64,000 bases of DNA, taken from assembly GCA_030737875.1 (NCBI GenBank), contig CM060918.1, forward strand, positions 773,506,552-773,570,551, written 5' to 3'. Every line of letters starts with the position of its first letter. Position 1 is the first letter of the stretch. The position numbers and the translations under genes are program-made. Shown piece by piece: positions 13,381-24,868 of the stretch. Origin of the DNA: Allium sativum (taxonomy: Eukaryota > Streptophyta > Magnoliopsida > Asparagales > Amaryllidaceae). Below the pieces are notes generated by a model that was not told where the DNA came from, searched no databases, and saw only the letters and a program-made list of their open reading frames with translations.

Positions 13381-15512
13381 TTAAATATAATTAAAACGAA
13401 ATTGCCGCAACACGGTAGTTCGTAAATTGGCGTTTCAAACTTCAGTTGAGTATATATAACTCAATTTAAGTCGGAATTCTTTGAAACAAGAATCGTCAGG
13501 ACCGATTGAATAATAGTTTTCTAATGGAAGAGAAAAATCTGGATTTCGTCTTATAGATTTTGAGTTATGTCAAAATCAAGTTTCCAGAAAAATAACGCCA
13601 TAACCATTATAAAACCATAACGGTTTATTTAAATAAACAAAAGGATTTTAAGTGAATAGAATCCGAATCTCCAATAGAAAAATCCAGACTTGTGATATAA
13701 AATAAATGTGAACTTAAGTGGAGTAAGTGGTTTGAAACAAAAATCATATTTTCAATTATTAAATAGAATTAACTAATTTGAAGGATAATTAGTTAATCGA
13801 GTTTTGATGTAAAATTGAGTTTTGGTTAAGTAAGTTGAACTAGTGAATTCATATTCGAAATCGAATAAGAAACTTGAAATGAAAATGGGATTCAATTGGT
13901 TTATTCATAAATAAAAATATATATGAATGTGATATGTTCAATTAAATGGTGGAATACGCAAAAGAAATAATAAAAAAATTAGCGAATTGAGTTAAAAATG
14001 ATCAGATTGAGTTGGAATAAATTAGAAATGGATGTATATGGGTTAGACATGAATGGAATGAAGTGTATGAAGATTTTAATTCGAGTTCCCAACAAAAAGG
14101 TACACATTTAAATTCCATATGAGTTTTTATGCGCCGAATCGGCAAGCCGCTTGGCTTTTTGATTTTCTTTTTGAATGGAAAGGGCCCAGCAAGACGAGTT
14201 GGGATTTGAGCTATTGACCGGTACAAAGGAGGTGCTGGTGAAATTTTTCGGGAATTTAAGGAGATAGAAAAATTTAACGAAAGCTAAATAACTAGAAATT
14301 TACTTATCAATCATATATGAAATTTAATAAACGAATAAATGTATAATGACATTTTATATGAAGAAATGGAATTTATAAATTTAGCCCTGGGAGATTGGAA
14401 GGAGAAACATATATATGTTTTAAAGTGAATGATGATTTAAAAGCAAACGATTTGTAGATTAAAATGATTGTGTTGATAAGAAGTTAAGAAATGGACTTGA
14501 GGGAATTAGAAACTGACTGAAGACTGGTGGATTTGAATGGCTTCTTGAGTGTCGATCTGATGTTACTTTCGGCCTTCGGGGTTAATACTTTGGAAATTTT
14601 TCTCTTACTGGCTTACAGTTAGGGACTGATAAATGGGAAAGAATAATGATATGTAAATAAGAAATGTAAATGGTTTCCGACGTTAAAAAGTGATATTCTT
14701 AGAAATATAGAAAATAAATAATTATGATAGATGGAAATGTTTTTCCAAGAATCATGAGTGGCTAAACCAGTTTGGAGAAATATCTGGGTAAAGATATTTA
14801 AGAGATATTTGGGCATGATAAATTTAAATTAATAAAATATTAATTAAGGGGCCCAGTGATTGTTTGATGCTTTAATGGATGTTTGTTTTTCTGCGATAGT
14901 TAAATAACCGATTATCGAAGTATTTTCCAATATCGTTGTCAATATGGAGAGACCGGTTGGATCATTATTCGAGAACCACTCTGTATTGGCAGTAACATTG
15001 CGAATCATATTATATGAAGATAATCGAAGACGGAGTAAAGTGCAAGTGAGTTTTCTATTAATCCTAGGTAGAAATTGCCTAAGATTGATTAATGGAAATT
15101 GTGCCTTCGGTTTCGTTGTGTCCCAGAATGAAGTAGTATGGACGAATGTCTGACAGAGTATTTCCAATGATCGCATATGTTGGTCTGTATAAATATATAT
15201 GGTGGCGAAGAGTTTATTCTCTTAACATAATATCCAGATTATATTTGTGCAAATCAACTAATGGTTGACAGAACTGACAATGTGGCATTAAAAGTGATTG
15301 CACTATCAATGAAAAGTAAGTAAGTGTTGCCTTAGGCCTCAACAAGTGGGAAATGACAAAAATCGGGCAGGCAGCATGGCTTAGTGGGTAACTCCCAATT
15401 TGGGTGTATTATAACCTATCTAGAGAAATCCATGTCATTCTTTATTCTATTCGATGTTGTCCCTTCGGGAAAACGGTTGCTGATCCCAACCGCTGGTGAT
15501 ATACGTTCGATA

Positions 15513-15601
15513 CACTCAAGCGAAATGAGTGGTTGGTCATGTGTGACCAGGTTGCAAGATGTTCTTGTTGAACTCAGTGTATTCCTCTCTAGAGGTACAC
15601 T
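15513..15601 (+). other. Cluster of three hairpins in LTR L
   Basis: Three inverted repeats follow one another: CACTCA...TGAGTG (15,513-15,531), TGGTCA-TGTG-TGACCA (15,534-15,549) and AGTGTA...TACACT (15,575-15,601). All three are present in the same order and spacing in the inverted relative at 43,437-43,526, although the bases of the arms have partly changed. Confidence 0.55.
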
Positions 15602-16370
15602 ATCGGAAGGTGGTTCCATACCTTGTTATAGTTGGAAATCCATTATCCAATAAGTGCTCGCAGTTTTGATTGTATACTATGTATGTAGAGCGTGAGATGT
15701 AAGCATTCTGCTAGATGATTATTTAGTTTTGGTTGATATACACTATTATAATATCAAAAGAGTTTTGATATAAAGATTATCGTTTCTTTCAAAAGGATTT
15801 TGAAAGTTAAATCAAGTGTTTTGGATTCTCATAAGGGAAAAACCAGCTCCGTGTTATACGACGTAGTCTTGTGACATATCGTTTATTTTCTCAAACTATT
15901 TTAAATTGTTTACTCATACCAGTCTCATGACTGACCTTGAGTTTATTTTGTTTTACCCTAAACTCTTGAGTGCCCAAATTTGTACGAACAGTCTAGTAGT
16001 TCAAGTGTTTACAGATATACTTAGAGGAACTTGGAACATGAGGCTTCAACATTAGATATATATAGAGTTTATTCTGTTGTGTTGTATATGTGATGAACAA
16101 ATGTTGTACTCTGATAGTGTTATGTATATACAGTTAAATTTGTATTTTCAAATGTTGTTATATATTATATTTTATTCATTCCGCTGCGAGGTTTATGTTT
16201 ATTCTGATGTTGTTGTAATTATGTTCTTCTTCTTCTATTCTAATATTTCTTTCTTTCTATTCCTCACCCTCTAACTTCTTTCTATTAATGATCCGGGAAT
16301 TTCTGGTGTTTGGTTAGTAGATATGGTATTTGTATCGATAATCAGGACCGGAAAATGTCGGTTCATTACA

Positions 16371-17150
16371 CACGCAAGTAAAAATGGCGGATAGGATCAT
16401 TTATGGCACGGTGGATCACAATGAACCGATGGACCGTGAAGCGATCTATATATGGATCAAGCACATGCCAAGCATGATGGATCAGCAAGCATAAAGCACA
16501 ACAAAGCGGTGAATCGTGACTGGTCGATCCTTGCATGGATCTTTGGCTTCAATGGATCGTGAGGCGCGCATTGATGGATCATCGGCCGATCCCTATATGC
16601 CGGATATACACCATTTCAAGCTCCATTCCACTCTGTTCTCCATCTATAAATACCAGACCCCCTCACAAATAAAAAGATATGGATTTTCTCCTCCTGAAGG
16701 GCTACCGTTATTGATCTCCAACATCATTAAAGCTTCTTCAAGAAACATTTAAGTATCTCCATCATCGTCCTGCTCGAGAAATCATCAAAGTTCAACACTG
16801 AGTTCGATTATCGAAGATCTAATTCAATAATCTTCACTACTAGTGAGATTCGAATATTTCTATGGAGGAAACGAAAGAGACAGAGAATTATTGAGTGGTT
16901 GTAGAGAAAAGAGAGAATTGTTGTAAAAGATAGAGAAATGTATAAATTGAGATAAAAAATGTACCTTGTAATGGTGAAGTCAATGATATCCTCATTCAAA
17001 GTGGACGTAGGACAAAATTAAGGCTGAACCACTATAAATTTGTTCTTTATTTAGATTCTTCATATAATTTCTGCTATTAACCTTGTTTTCTATAGTTTTA
17101 AGGTGTTAATACACCACCTGGGGTGTTAGCATCAATTTTTGTTGTTAACA
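16371..17150 (+). mobile_element. 5' LTR (right part) of the Tat-type element
   Basis: This sequence ends GTTGTTAACA just before a primer-binding site, and carries a plant TATA box (CTATAAATA) at about 16,644, so it is the U3-R-U5 portion of an LTR. It is rich in GGATC words. Its left limit is where LTR L ends (16,370), so L may have inserted into this LTR and the true start may lie left of L. The matching 3' LTR should lie near 55.4-56.1 kb but has diverged too far to confirm by eye. Confidence 0.55.
16643..16652 (+). promoter_or_regulatory. TATA box of the Tat-type LTR
   Basis: TCTATAAATACC lies in the LTR about 500 bp before its end. Transcription would start near 16,680. Confidence 0.55.
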
Positions 17151-17154
17151 TTTT

Positions 17155-17176
17155 TGGCGCCCACTGTGTGGCTCGA
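17155..17176 (+). other. Primer-binding site of the Tat-type element
   Basis: TGGCGCCCACTGTGTGGC begins four bases after the LTR end. TTTGGCGCCCACCGTGGGGC-like primer sites are typical of Tat/Ogre-lineage gypsy elements; here the site has a few changes. Confidence 0.7.
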
Positions 17177-17346
17177 ACCCACGGCCACAAGGTTAAGAGT
17201 CTTGATCCGGAAGTGTTGAAGCTTGATCTTTTACGATAAATACACAAGGTCTAAAAGTTAAGCCCGTTGAAAGGATTTTTACGAAGCTTAGAAAGTTTTC
17301 CGATATAATTGCACCATCAAAGAAAGGTAGTAAGTCCGCAAGGGTT

Positions 17347-18790
17347 TTGGAAAATGCTGTTAATGGTGCTACAACCACTCCTCAAACTAGTCTTTCGACT
17401 ATTTCTCAAACTCTGGGAGTTGGCGTAACTCGGGGTGAGTTGGACGCTGATGTTGTTAGCTTAAATCAACATATGGAAGCCTCGAATAAAGCCTTGATGG
17501 ATAAGCTATATGCTATTCTCACTGCTTAAGGTAATCCTACACCTCATAGAGTTGACATTGAGTTAGATGAGAATGCACACTCCTCGGCTGTAGATTGCAA
17601 TCGAGAATACTATGTAGAGAAAGTGAATGAATTTTCAAGCGGTATAGATGACACTGACATCAGGATTCCAAGGCAAATGCTAAGAATGATATCCAGAAAG
17701 TATACTTCTCGCAAAGTTGCTAGTCCCACCAAAGGGGCACCTCCCTAAGTTGGAGGTCCAAGGTAACCGCGATCCCTTGTCAAGAGAAGCATCTGGTAAA
17801 GGATCTGGCGTCTTCCCCGTGGAACGAGACAATGAAGAAAAGTATATTTAGGATATGATTAAGCAGATTATAAAGGAAAGTATGGCTAGAAATAAAGATG
17901 AAAGAGAATGATATTTTGCTCCAAGTAAAACTCCTTTTACTAAAAGCATCTATAAGGCTGAGTTTCCAAAGAAGTTTGTTCCTCCAACTATGTCAACATA
18001 CAGTGGAACCGCTGATCCTAATCTGTTCCTGCACAAGTTAAGTGGCACATGAATGCCACAAGGGCAACGGATGAGATCAAGTGTTTGTACTTTCCTATCT
18101 ATCTGGAGGGAGCAACATCGCTATGGTTCACTAAATTTCCACCCAGATCTGTAGACCAATTCGCCGATTTGGCAAGGAAGTTCAAGGAACAATTCAGGTT
18201 GTATACATCAAAGGCTGACATTAATGGGATTTCTCAGTTGTTTCAATACTGTTGTAACCGAAGTAGAAAATCCGGAGCCCCAAATGATATTAGTGGCATT
18301 AGTGCGAGCGGTAGACAAGAAGGCCGAGTTTGTAAAATGAGTGAATACGAAGGAGCCCAACACACTCGAAAGTTCTACAAGAAAGCAGAAGAGTTCATCA
18401 GGGTGGAAGATGACCCTTATACCATTCAAAACATCGGTGGAAGTAGCACTATTGAGGATAAGAAAAATGGTAATACCTAGGGTAATCAGAATAGCACCGA
18501 GGGGAAGAAAAGGCGCAATGATGGAAAAGACAATAAGAATAACAAGAAGTCTCGCTTTTTCAAGACCGCAGAGTTGATCCCTTTGACCGATACCCCTAAG
18601 AATATCTACTTTGCCACTAAAGATGCAAAATCTTACCCAGATCCACGACTGCAAAGAGTGGGAAATAGGGAAATGAAATCTGGAAGATTATGCCGTTTTC
18701 AAAATCAGCCTGGTTACAACACTAATGAATGCAAACATTTGAAGAGTTTGATTGAAGAGCTAATTAGGAATAATAGGCTGCAATAGTATG
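17347..18790 (+). pseudogene. Degenerate gag of Tat-type gypsy element
   Basis: Gag packages the element's RNA. The reading frame is broken by stops, but pieces stay in one frame (17,347-17,529; 18,049-18,480; 18,574-18,786), which suits a single ancestral gag-pol ORF. A Retrotrans_gag-like core is visible near 18,090-18,210 (residues around EGATSLWFTKF and LARKFKEQFRLYTSK). The zinc knuckle near 18,690-18,735 keeps its cysteines (CRFQ...NECKHLK) but the usual histidine positions read Q and Y, so zinc binding is lost. A ~115 bp stretch at 17,724-17,840 also occurs in the element's 3' region and interrupts the protein with stops. Same element as the protease, RT and integrase remains that follow. 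Confidence 0.8.
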
Positions 18791-18975
18791 TTAGGAAGCC
18801 GCAGACTGCAAATCCTTCTTCAACTCATCAGGTACAAGATGCACCTACTAATTAGTCTGGCCCAAGTGATAGAGCTCTAGCACAGACTACTACGGGACCT
18901 ATGATCAATACCATATCTGGAGGTCCTCATTAAGTAGGTGGAAGTTGGGAAGAGATTGAGAGATATGCCAGTGCT

Positions 18976-19545
18976 TTGAAGTACGTCTTGAAAGAGGAGA
19001 AATTACTGATCCTGAGTAAAACTATCCTCATGAAGTTGAAGAAAATCTCCTACGAAGATATTGTGTTCAGGGATAAAGATGCGAAAGGCGCGATAACTCC
19101 AACTCTTGATCTAATAGTGGTTACAGTCAGAACAGGCCCAACAATGGTTAAAAGAGTGTTAGTTGATTGCGGTGCATCTTTAAATGTCCTGTTCCGAGAA
19201 GCGTTCAACCAGATGAATCTCTCAGTGACTAATGTTCAAGCTTGTCAGACAAAGATCCAAGGGTTCACAGGTGAGCCAAAACACTCGATTGGAACAATTG
19301 ACTTGCTTGTAGAGTTAGGAGAGGGACAAAAGAAGGCTATCTTGAATTAGACTTTCATGCTCGTAGATGAACTTTCTGTTTACAATGCAGTCCTGGGCAG
19401 ACATGGTTTGGCTAATTTCAGAATTGCATTAGCACCATGGTGTTTGACGATGAAGTTTCCTATGGAGAAGGGTGTTGGTGTGATAAAAGGAGATCAAGAT
19501 ACTGCCAGAGAATGTTACATCACAGAGTTGTGAGAAGCTAAGAAG
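18976..19545 (+). pseudogene. Degenerate aspartic protease of Tat-type element
   Basis: A retropepsin-like domain that would have cut the polyprotein. The core reads RVLVDCGASLNVLF near 19,160: the D-x-G triad region is present, with DCGAS in place of the more common DTGSS or DGGSS of this lineage. The frame is open from 18,976 to 19,348, then a TAG stop cuts it. Recognisable sequence continues after the stop (residues like LVDELSVYNAVLGRHGL, a normal flap/C-terminal region) to about 19,540. Same frame as the gag pieces. Confidence 0.8.
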
Positions 19546-19653
19546 AAGGATAAGGGGAAAAATGTGGAGGGTCATCTCCGCATTCATGAACCTGTCTTAT
19601 AATAAATAGGACACGACCCTTGAACTAGAGAGAAAAACGGGGCTAAAAAGGAA

Positions 19654-20976
19654 ATGGATCCTCAAAAAACCATTGCAGGGGATAATCGAGCGGCGCCAAC
19701 AGAGATCACAATTCCTATTGTTGTTCATCCAGAAGATCCTGACCGAGTCTTGAATATAGGATCTCAGCTGGGCCAGAAGTTGCACAAGGTGTTAGTTGTT
19801 TTTCTTAAAGATAATTTGGATGTATTCGCTTGGAGTCATTCTGACATGTGTGGTATATCCCCTGAAGTGGCGGTTCATGCATTAAATATTGACCCTCACG
19901 TTACACCTATAAAGCAAAAGAGAAGAATTCAAGGTCTCGAAAGATCGATGGCTCTGAAAGAAGAAGTGGATAGACTGATGGAGAATCACTTCATTACAGA
20001 GTAAACATATCCATATTGGGTGTCTAATCGTATCCTAGTGAAGAAACCTAATGGCAAGTGGCGCATGTGCATAGATTATTCATATCTCAATAAGTCGTGC
20101 TCCAAAGATAGCTTTTTGTTGCCCAGAATTTATCAACTAGTAGATTTGACAATGGGGCATGGGTACTATCATTTGTGGATGCTTATTGGGCTACAATCAG
20201 ATAATGATGCACGGGCAGGATCAGGAGAATATAAGCTTCATCACATGTGTGGGTTTGTACTGCTACAAAGTCATGCAATTGGGGTTGAAGAATGTAGAAG
20301 CAACTTACCAACGACTTGCCAATGCGATGTTCAAGTCATAGATCGGCAAGATCATGGAATTTTATGTTGACAATATGCTGGTTAAGTCGAAGAGAGTAGC
20401 TGGTCATATGGAGAATCTAGCTGAAAAGTCTGATATTTTGAGAAGATACGACCTGAAGTTGAATCCTCTTAAGTGTTCATTTGGGGTTGCATCTGGAAAA
20501 TATCTAGGGTTTATGGTGAATGCCAGGGGAATTGAAGCTAACCCTGCTCAAATTTCAGCACTGAGGGAGGTGCGGGATCCTAGAACTAAAAGTGAACTTC
20601 AGAGTTTGAATGGGAAGATTGCTGCGTTGAGTCGCTTCTTCTCAAAGGCAACTGATAGGTGTATTAATCCATTCTTTGATGCGTTGAAAAAGGGGAAGAA
20701 AGATTTTCAATGGACTCCAGAGTGTCAGACATCATTCGAAGAATTAATCAAACACATAGAGACACCCCCCATGCTTTCCAAGCCCAGTGATATTTGTTTC
20801 TATACTTGACAGTTTCATCCCATGGTTTGAGTGCAACATTAGGACGAAAAGATGTAAAGATTCAACGACCTATGTACTAGATAAACAAAAGGCTTACCAG
20901 GGCAGAGTTGACTTATCCTAAGTTAGAGAAGCTTGCATATTGTCTGCTCATCGCCTCGAAGAAGCTCAGTCCATAT
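19654..20976 (+). pseudogene. Degenerate RT and RNase H N-part, cut by element A
   Basis: Reverse transcriptase of the Tat-type element. Visible parts are the N-terminal block ending EEVDRLMENHFITE (to 20,001), an in-frame TAA, then VKKPNGKWRMCIDYSYLNK (20,038-20,100), a +1 frameshift near 20,155, and the catalytic loop at about 20,357. The loop reads YVDNM instead of YVDDM, so the second catalytic aspartate is lost. The connection and RNase H start follow (LRRYDLKLNPLKCSFG, FQWTPECQTSFEELI), with a stop at 20,807. Coding similarity runs to 20,976, where the ~19.4 kb element A splits it; it resumes at 40,337 in the same frame. Confidence 0.85.
20972..20976. repeat. Target-site duplication CATAT, left
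   Basis: CATAT stands immediately left of the TG that opens element A and recurs at 40,332-40,336 immediately right of its closing CA. A 5-bp duplication is normal for gypsy integrases. Confidence 0.9.
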
Positions 20977-22568
20977 TGTAACACTCCACACTTTTCTGCA
21001 CCCAAATTTTGACAAAAATCAAAACTTGAACACATCCAAGCATGGAGCATGTTTATCTGGTACCTGCAATAAATAAGCATGAGCATAATCAGAGTACGAT
21101 AAAAGAAAAATCACAGCCTAAATATAATAGGATAACTAGTATTAACTTAAGTAACTACCTTTTTCAGAGTTAGTCACTTTGCCAATATCGAGCCTGAGAG
21201 AGAACGAAAACCGAAAGCCAAACCTAAACACCTATGAGAACCCAACCTTATCTAGGAAACCTTGGAGGTTGTAATGAGGAGGGGGTCAGAACAATAAGTT
21301 CTGGTGACTAAGAAATGTACAACACAGATTATAATACACAGATGTATCCCGTTTGGTTCAACTCAAGATGTATGCCTGTCAAGGTTAGTGATTCTAGCCT
21401 AACCTTGAAAATGTTTTACGCACAACTCTACTACCCTTCCCAAGGTAGTATTCCCAAAGTATAATACCGAGATATGACGTTTACGTAGCGTAGCACACAA
21501 TATTCACACAAACACCAAGTATCTAACCAGTGAGGTTGATATCCAAGTCAATCGCTTATTAGTGTTTTTAGGGTGAAGACCCAACGAGGTAGACTTTCTC
21601 GGTCACTTATGGCTCTATTAAAGGTGGATTCTTATGATCTCTTATAACCCTGTGGTGGACCTTTGCCCCTTAAGACCCCATCCTAATACGTCAACGTTCT
21701 TAAAATCTATACTCTCAATTGTAATATGAGAAGTAGTATTGCAAACGTTACTACTTATCTGATATTACGGTAGGACACCTACATCGCTTAAGACTTCCCT
21801 TAGATAGTTGGTGAGCATGCAATGATCACATATCTTTTATATACCAGTCCTGTCCCTAGTTGATCCCCTTACAAGCTTCTAGACGAAGTGGACATCTCCC
21901 GTGAACCACCCTACTCTGTTACTGCTTATGCATAACCACTTATAGAGAAGGAGGACCCAAACACTTACTTCGAATATAATAAGGGTAGGTCCCATGACTT
22001 TGGTTCCTCTCTAAGGAATAAACCTTTGGAGGGATCCTAATCCTAACCACTTAACACCCAAGTTAGACAAGAAGATAGTCAGTCACTTAAGACCTTCTGA
22101 TGATGTAATAAACCTGCCCATTTTCACACATAATAGACTCATATATATATACTCACTTCATTATCGTCACGGGTTCATATGGCTAATAATATTTTACATT
22201 ATTAACCCACAAAGCCCAACTATATTTTATATTTTAAGCTCTATATTAATAATCATAAATAAGGAAGGTTATACGTTCTCTTTTACCCTAGGATATTTAT
22301 TTGGTTTCTTCCCAAATTTGGACTTAGTATTTAAATGACAATCAATATCCATAAATCCCCATTTTGACATCCATTTTCTTTTATTTCATTTTTATTGCCC
22401 TTTATGGCCATAACGATCATATTATTCTAAGGCAAAACTATTTATCAGTCCTAAGGTGTCTACTTGTTGTACCCTAACAGGCACTTACTATTCTTATTCA
22501 TTTATTTATCTATTTATTTATTTATTGGTTGATTGTTATATGTATATATATTCATGCACGAGGCCTCT

Positions 22569-22652
22569 CACATTAAGTTGACTACGTGTGGATGCTGGAT
22601 TTATCGGTCAATTCCTGGCAGACTTTTTCCACAAGTTGAACTTAACCTCGTG
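22569..22652 (-). other. Stem-loop module 1 in element A 3' LTR
   Basis: Left arm 22,569-22,591 and right arm 22,629-22,652 can pair through TTAAGTT/AACTTAA and TGTGG/CCACA with a small internal bulge. The loop holds a CTGGAT...CGGTCA...CCTGGCAG core. It is the first of two tandem modules. Confidence 0.7.
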
Positions 22653-22686
22653 CGTTAGTACATTTACATTTACGCATTATAATCCT

Positions 22687-22770
22687 CACATTAAGCTGAC
22701 TACCTGTTGTTGCTGGATTTGTCGGTTGGTTCCGGGCAGACTTATACCACAAGTTGAGCTAAACCTCATG
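22687..22770 (-). other. Stem-loop module 2 in element A 3' LTR
   Basis: Left arm 22,687-22,709 and right arm 22,747-22,770. The pairing blocks are TTAAGCT against AGCTAAA (one mismatch) and CTGTTG against CCACAAG (weakened). The loop has GTCGGTTGGTTCCGGGCAG. Confidence 0.65.
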
Positions 22771-24305
22771 TCTAAATGCGATTATAATTCAAATTTCCTA
22801 ATTTACTGTGTACAACATTTTCCTAATAAATTTTAGGAATTATATCCATTATCCTATTATGTTTACTTTTCTCAATCTACATTAGTCATAATTGTTATTT
22901 ATAGATTTGCGGTCATATTTATAGCAAATAATTATATTGATTGTTACAATTGGTCGCCACAAATATATTAATTCAGTATGGTTTACATTTACACATAATT
23001 CCATAGTTGAACCTTATCCACACATTCAATCATTCCATACAATGTGTATTTTACCGTTTTACACTGATTTGGACAAATAATATGTATATATTTATATTTA
23101 CGCTTTTATACGTTCAATGTATTTTATTTTTGTTATTATTATAAGTTAAATGATTTGGTTAAATCAATTACTAAACATTCCTTATTGCATTCAATATTGC
23201 CAAAAGGTTTCAAATATCACAAAAGGCCGTTAGCCGTAATCATTGTAAATAATGCCTAATTAGTGGATTAACATATTTCCAAATCACAAGAAATATATGT
23301 TAATATATAATTTTGGAATAGTTGATGCAAATTACGTGCAAATACACACACACACACATATATATATTTGCACCACTTTTTCCTTTTTTTTAATCCTTTT
23401 TATCATATCTCTTGTGATTTCAAAATAATGCATTTTTATTCAAAAGGAGGAAAACAACATATTTATAACGATCAACCCAAAACCCAACTAAATTGAATAC
23501 AATCAGGCATATTTATTTTAACATTACAATCACACCATTTACAAATTTCACATTTTTACTAAAATTTCATTATTCAACAATGAACTAGATATCTGAAATG
23601 TGACTACATCTAAATGGTGTTTCATGAGACTGATTTCCAGATCTACAGTGTTATGCAATGTCCACAATACATTTTACATTACAATTGCAATATATTTCAT
23701 AAATAATAGTAGGAATATGTGTAAACAATTTTAAGAATCCTATAATTCGTATTACGCATAGCCACAATGTACAATTCACAAGTTTTAATACTTTTTATAA
23801 CTAGTTCTGATGGGTGTCAATCTAATTACACCAAATTATTTATCAGATCTGATAGGTATAGGCATAAAAATTGAATCTATTACAAACGGGATAAGTATGT
23901 TATTATAAATGTATATATAAATTTCCCACTCATCATATAGACTCCAAATCCAAAGTTTGAACCCTTTAAGTCTACAATTCCCAAATTCTTGTAATCTACA
24001 AGTTACTTGGAAAGGGGAAAATTCCAGATCTGTAGAGATTAAGAAAACGGGGGAGCATATGATTTGGAGCTTCAATTTGCATTCTTTTCCATTAGATTTG
24101 CTAATCCTCTCAATTTCATATGAATTGGATTTGATTTGTTTTTATAAATATATTTTAGATTAAGAAATTAGGTTTTGGGAAGGGGAAGAATAGTCGAGCT
24201 CCGCTGCCACTGCAGATTTATGTGGAAAAGAATGAGGCCTTACCCCTTTATTTGTAGTGGTGGAAATGGACTAGGTCCGTTGGATTATTTCTAAGTTATA
24301 TCTGT

Positions 24306-24314
24306 CCATTCGTG

Positions 24315-24320
<6 letters not shown>
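24306..24320. repeat. LINE target-site duplication, left
   Basis: CCATTCGTGTTATAT matches CCATTCGTTATAT at 31,201-31,213 except for one inserted G. The uninterrupted LTR copy has a single version, CCATTAGTTATA (39,967-39,978). This gives the LINE boundaries. Confidence 0.8.

Positions 24321-24366
<46 letters not shown>
24316..24366. repeat. (TA)n tract at LINE 3' end
   Basis: About 50 bp of uninterrupted TA at the 3' junction of the LINE. It may have grown from the TTATAT of the target site or replaced a poly(A) tail. Confidence 0.9.
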
Positions 24367-24369
<3 letters not shown>

Positions 24370-24868
24370 CAGAAAGCCAACCTAAAAAACCATCAAAAAG
24401 ATGGTAGGGTAGGGTGGCGCTGCATACATAATATAAGGTTGGGAAACTACATCTCAACGGTGGCGCACAGAGATAAATATCAGTAGTACAACAAAGCAAA
24501 AATGTATGAAAAAATAAGCCTGAAAACAAACAAATAAGTCTAAGCGGTATAATAAGGCGCCAATGAAGAGAAGAACCAGTAACCAAACCATCCGAGAAGA
24601 CGGAGAGCCAACGAAAATGCTAGTTGATATAAACTACGAAGGCCAAAACTGAGAAAATAGCAAGAGTCCACCGAGGAAAAGACCAACGGAGCGCTCCAAG
24701 ATAGGGTGGACCAATAGCCAGGGCAAATCCCATCCAGTCCAGCGTAGAAAGGCTTGCGAGGCCATGTGATATAGATCAAGCATCACCAATCCTGAAAGCA
24801 AAAGAAAAGAAAAAAGCCAGTAGTAACGAAACCAAATGTAGTAATGGTGAACCAGACTGTAGTAAACA

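Larger units (their letters stand above)
10820..16370 (+). mobile_element. Chromovirus-type LTR 'L' (plus orientation)
   Basis: This block is a diverged, inverted relative of the solo LTR at 42,701-48,877. The right end (16,345-16,370, ending GGTTCATTACA) matches the reverse complement of the start of that LTR. Blocks at 15,410-15,660, 13,740-13,870, 12,220-12,310 and 11,740-11,890 match it in the same order. A TATA box near 10,913 and a GTGAGT donor at 11,867 lie about 950 bp apart, close to the 985 bp in the relative. The left end was not found and the U3 is unrecognisable, so the start given is approximate. Nothing coding was recognised; the short frames at 11,066-11,314 and 11,423-11,608 have no domain. 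It is longer than its relative between 12,310 and 13,740 because of an internal duplication. It may be a solo LTR or a remnant. Confidence 0.6.
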
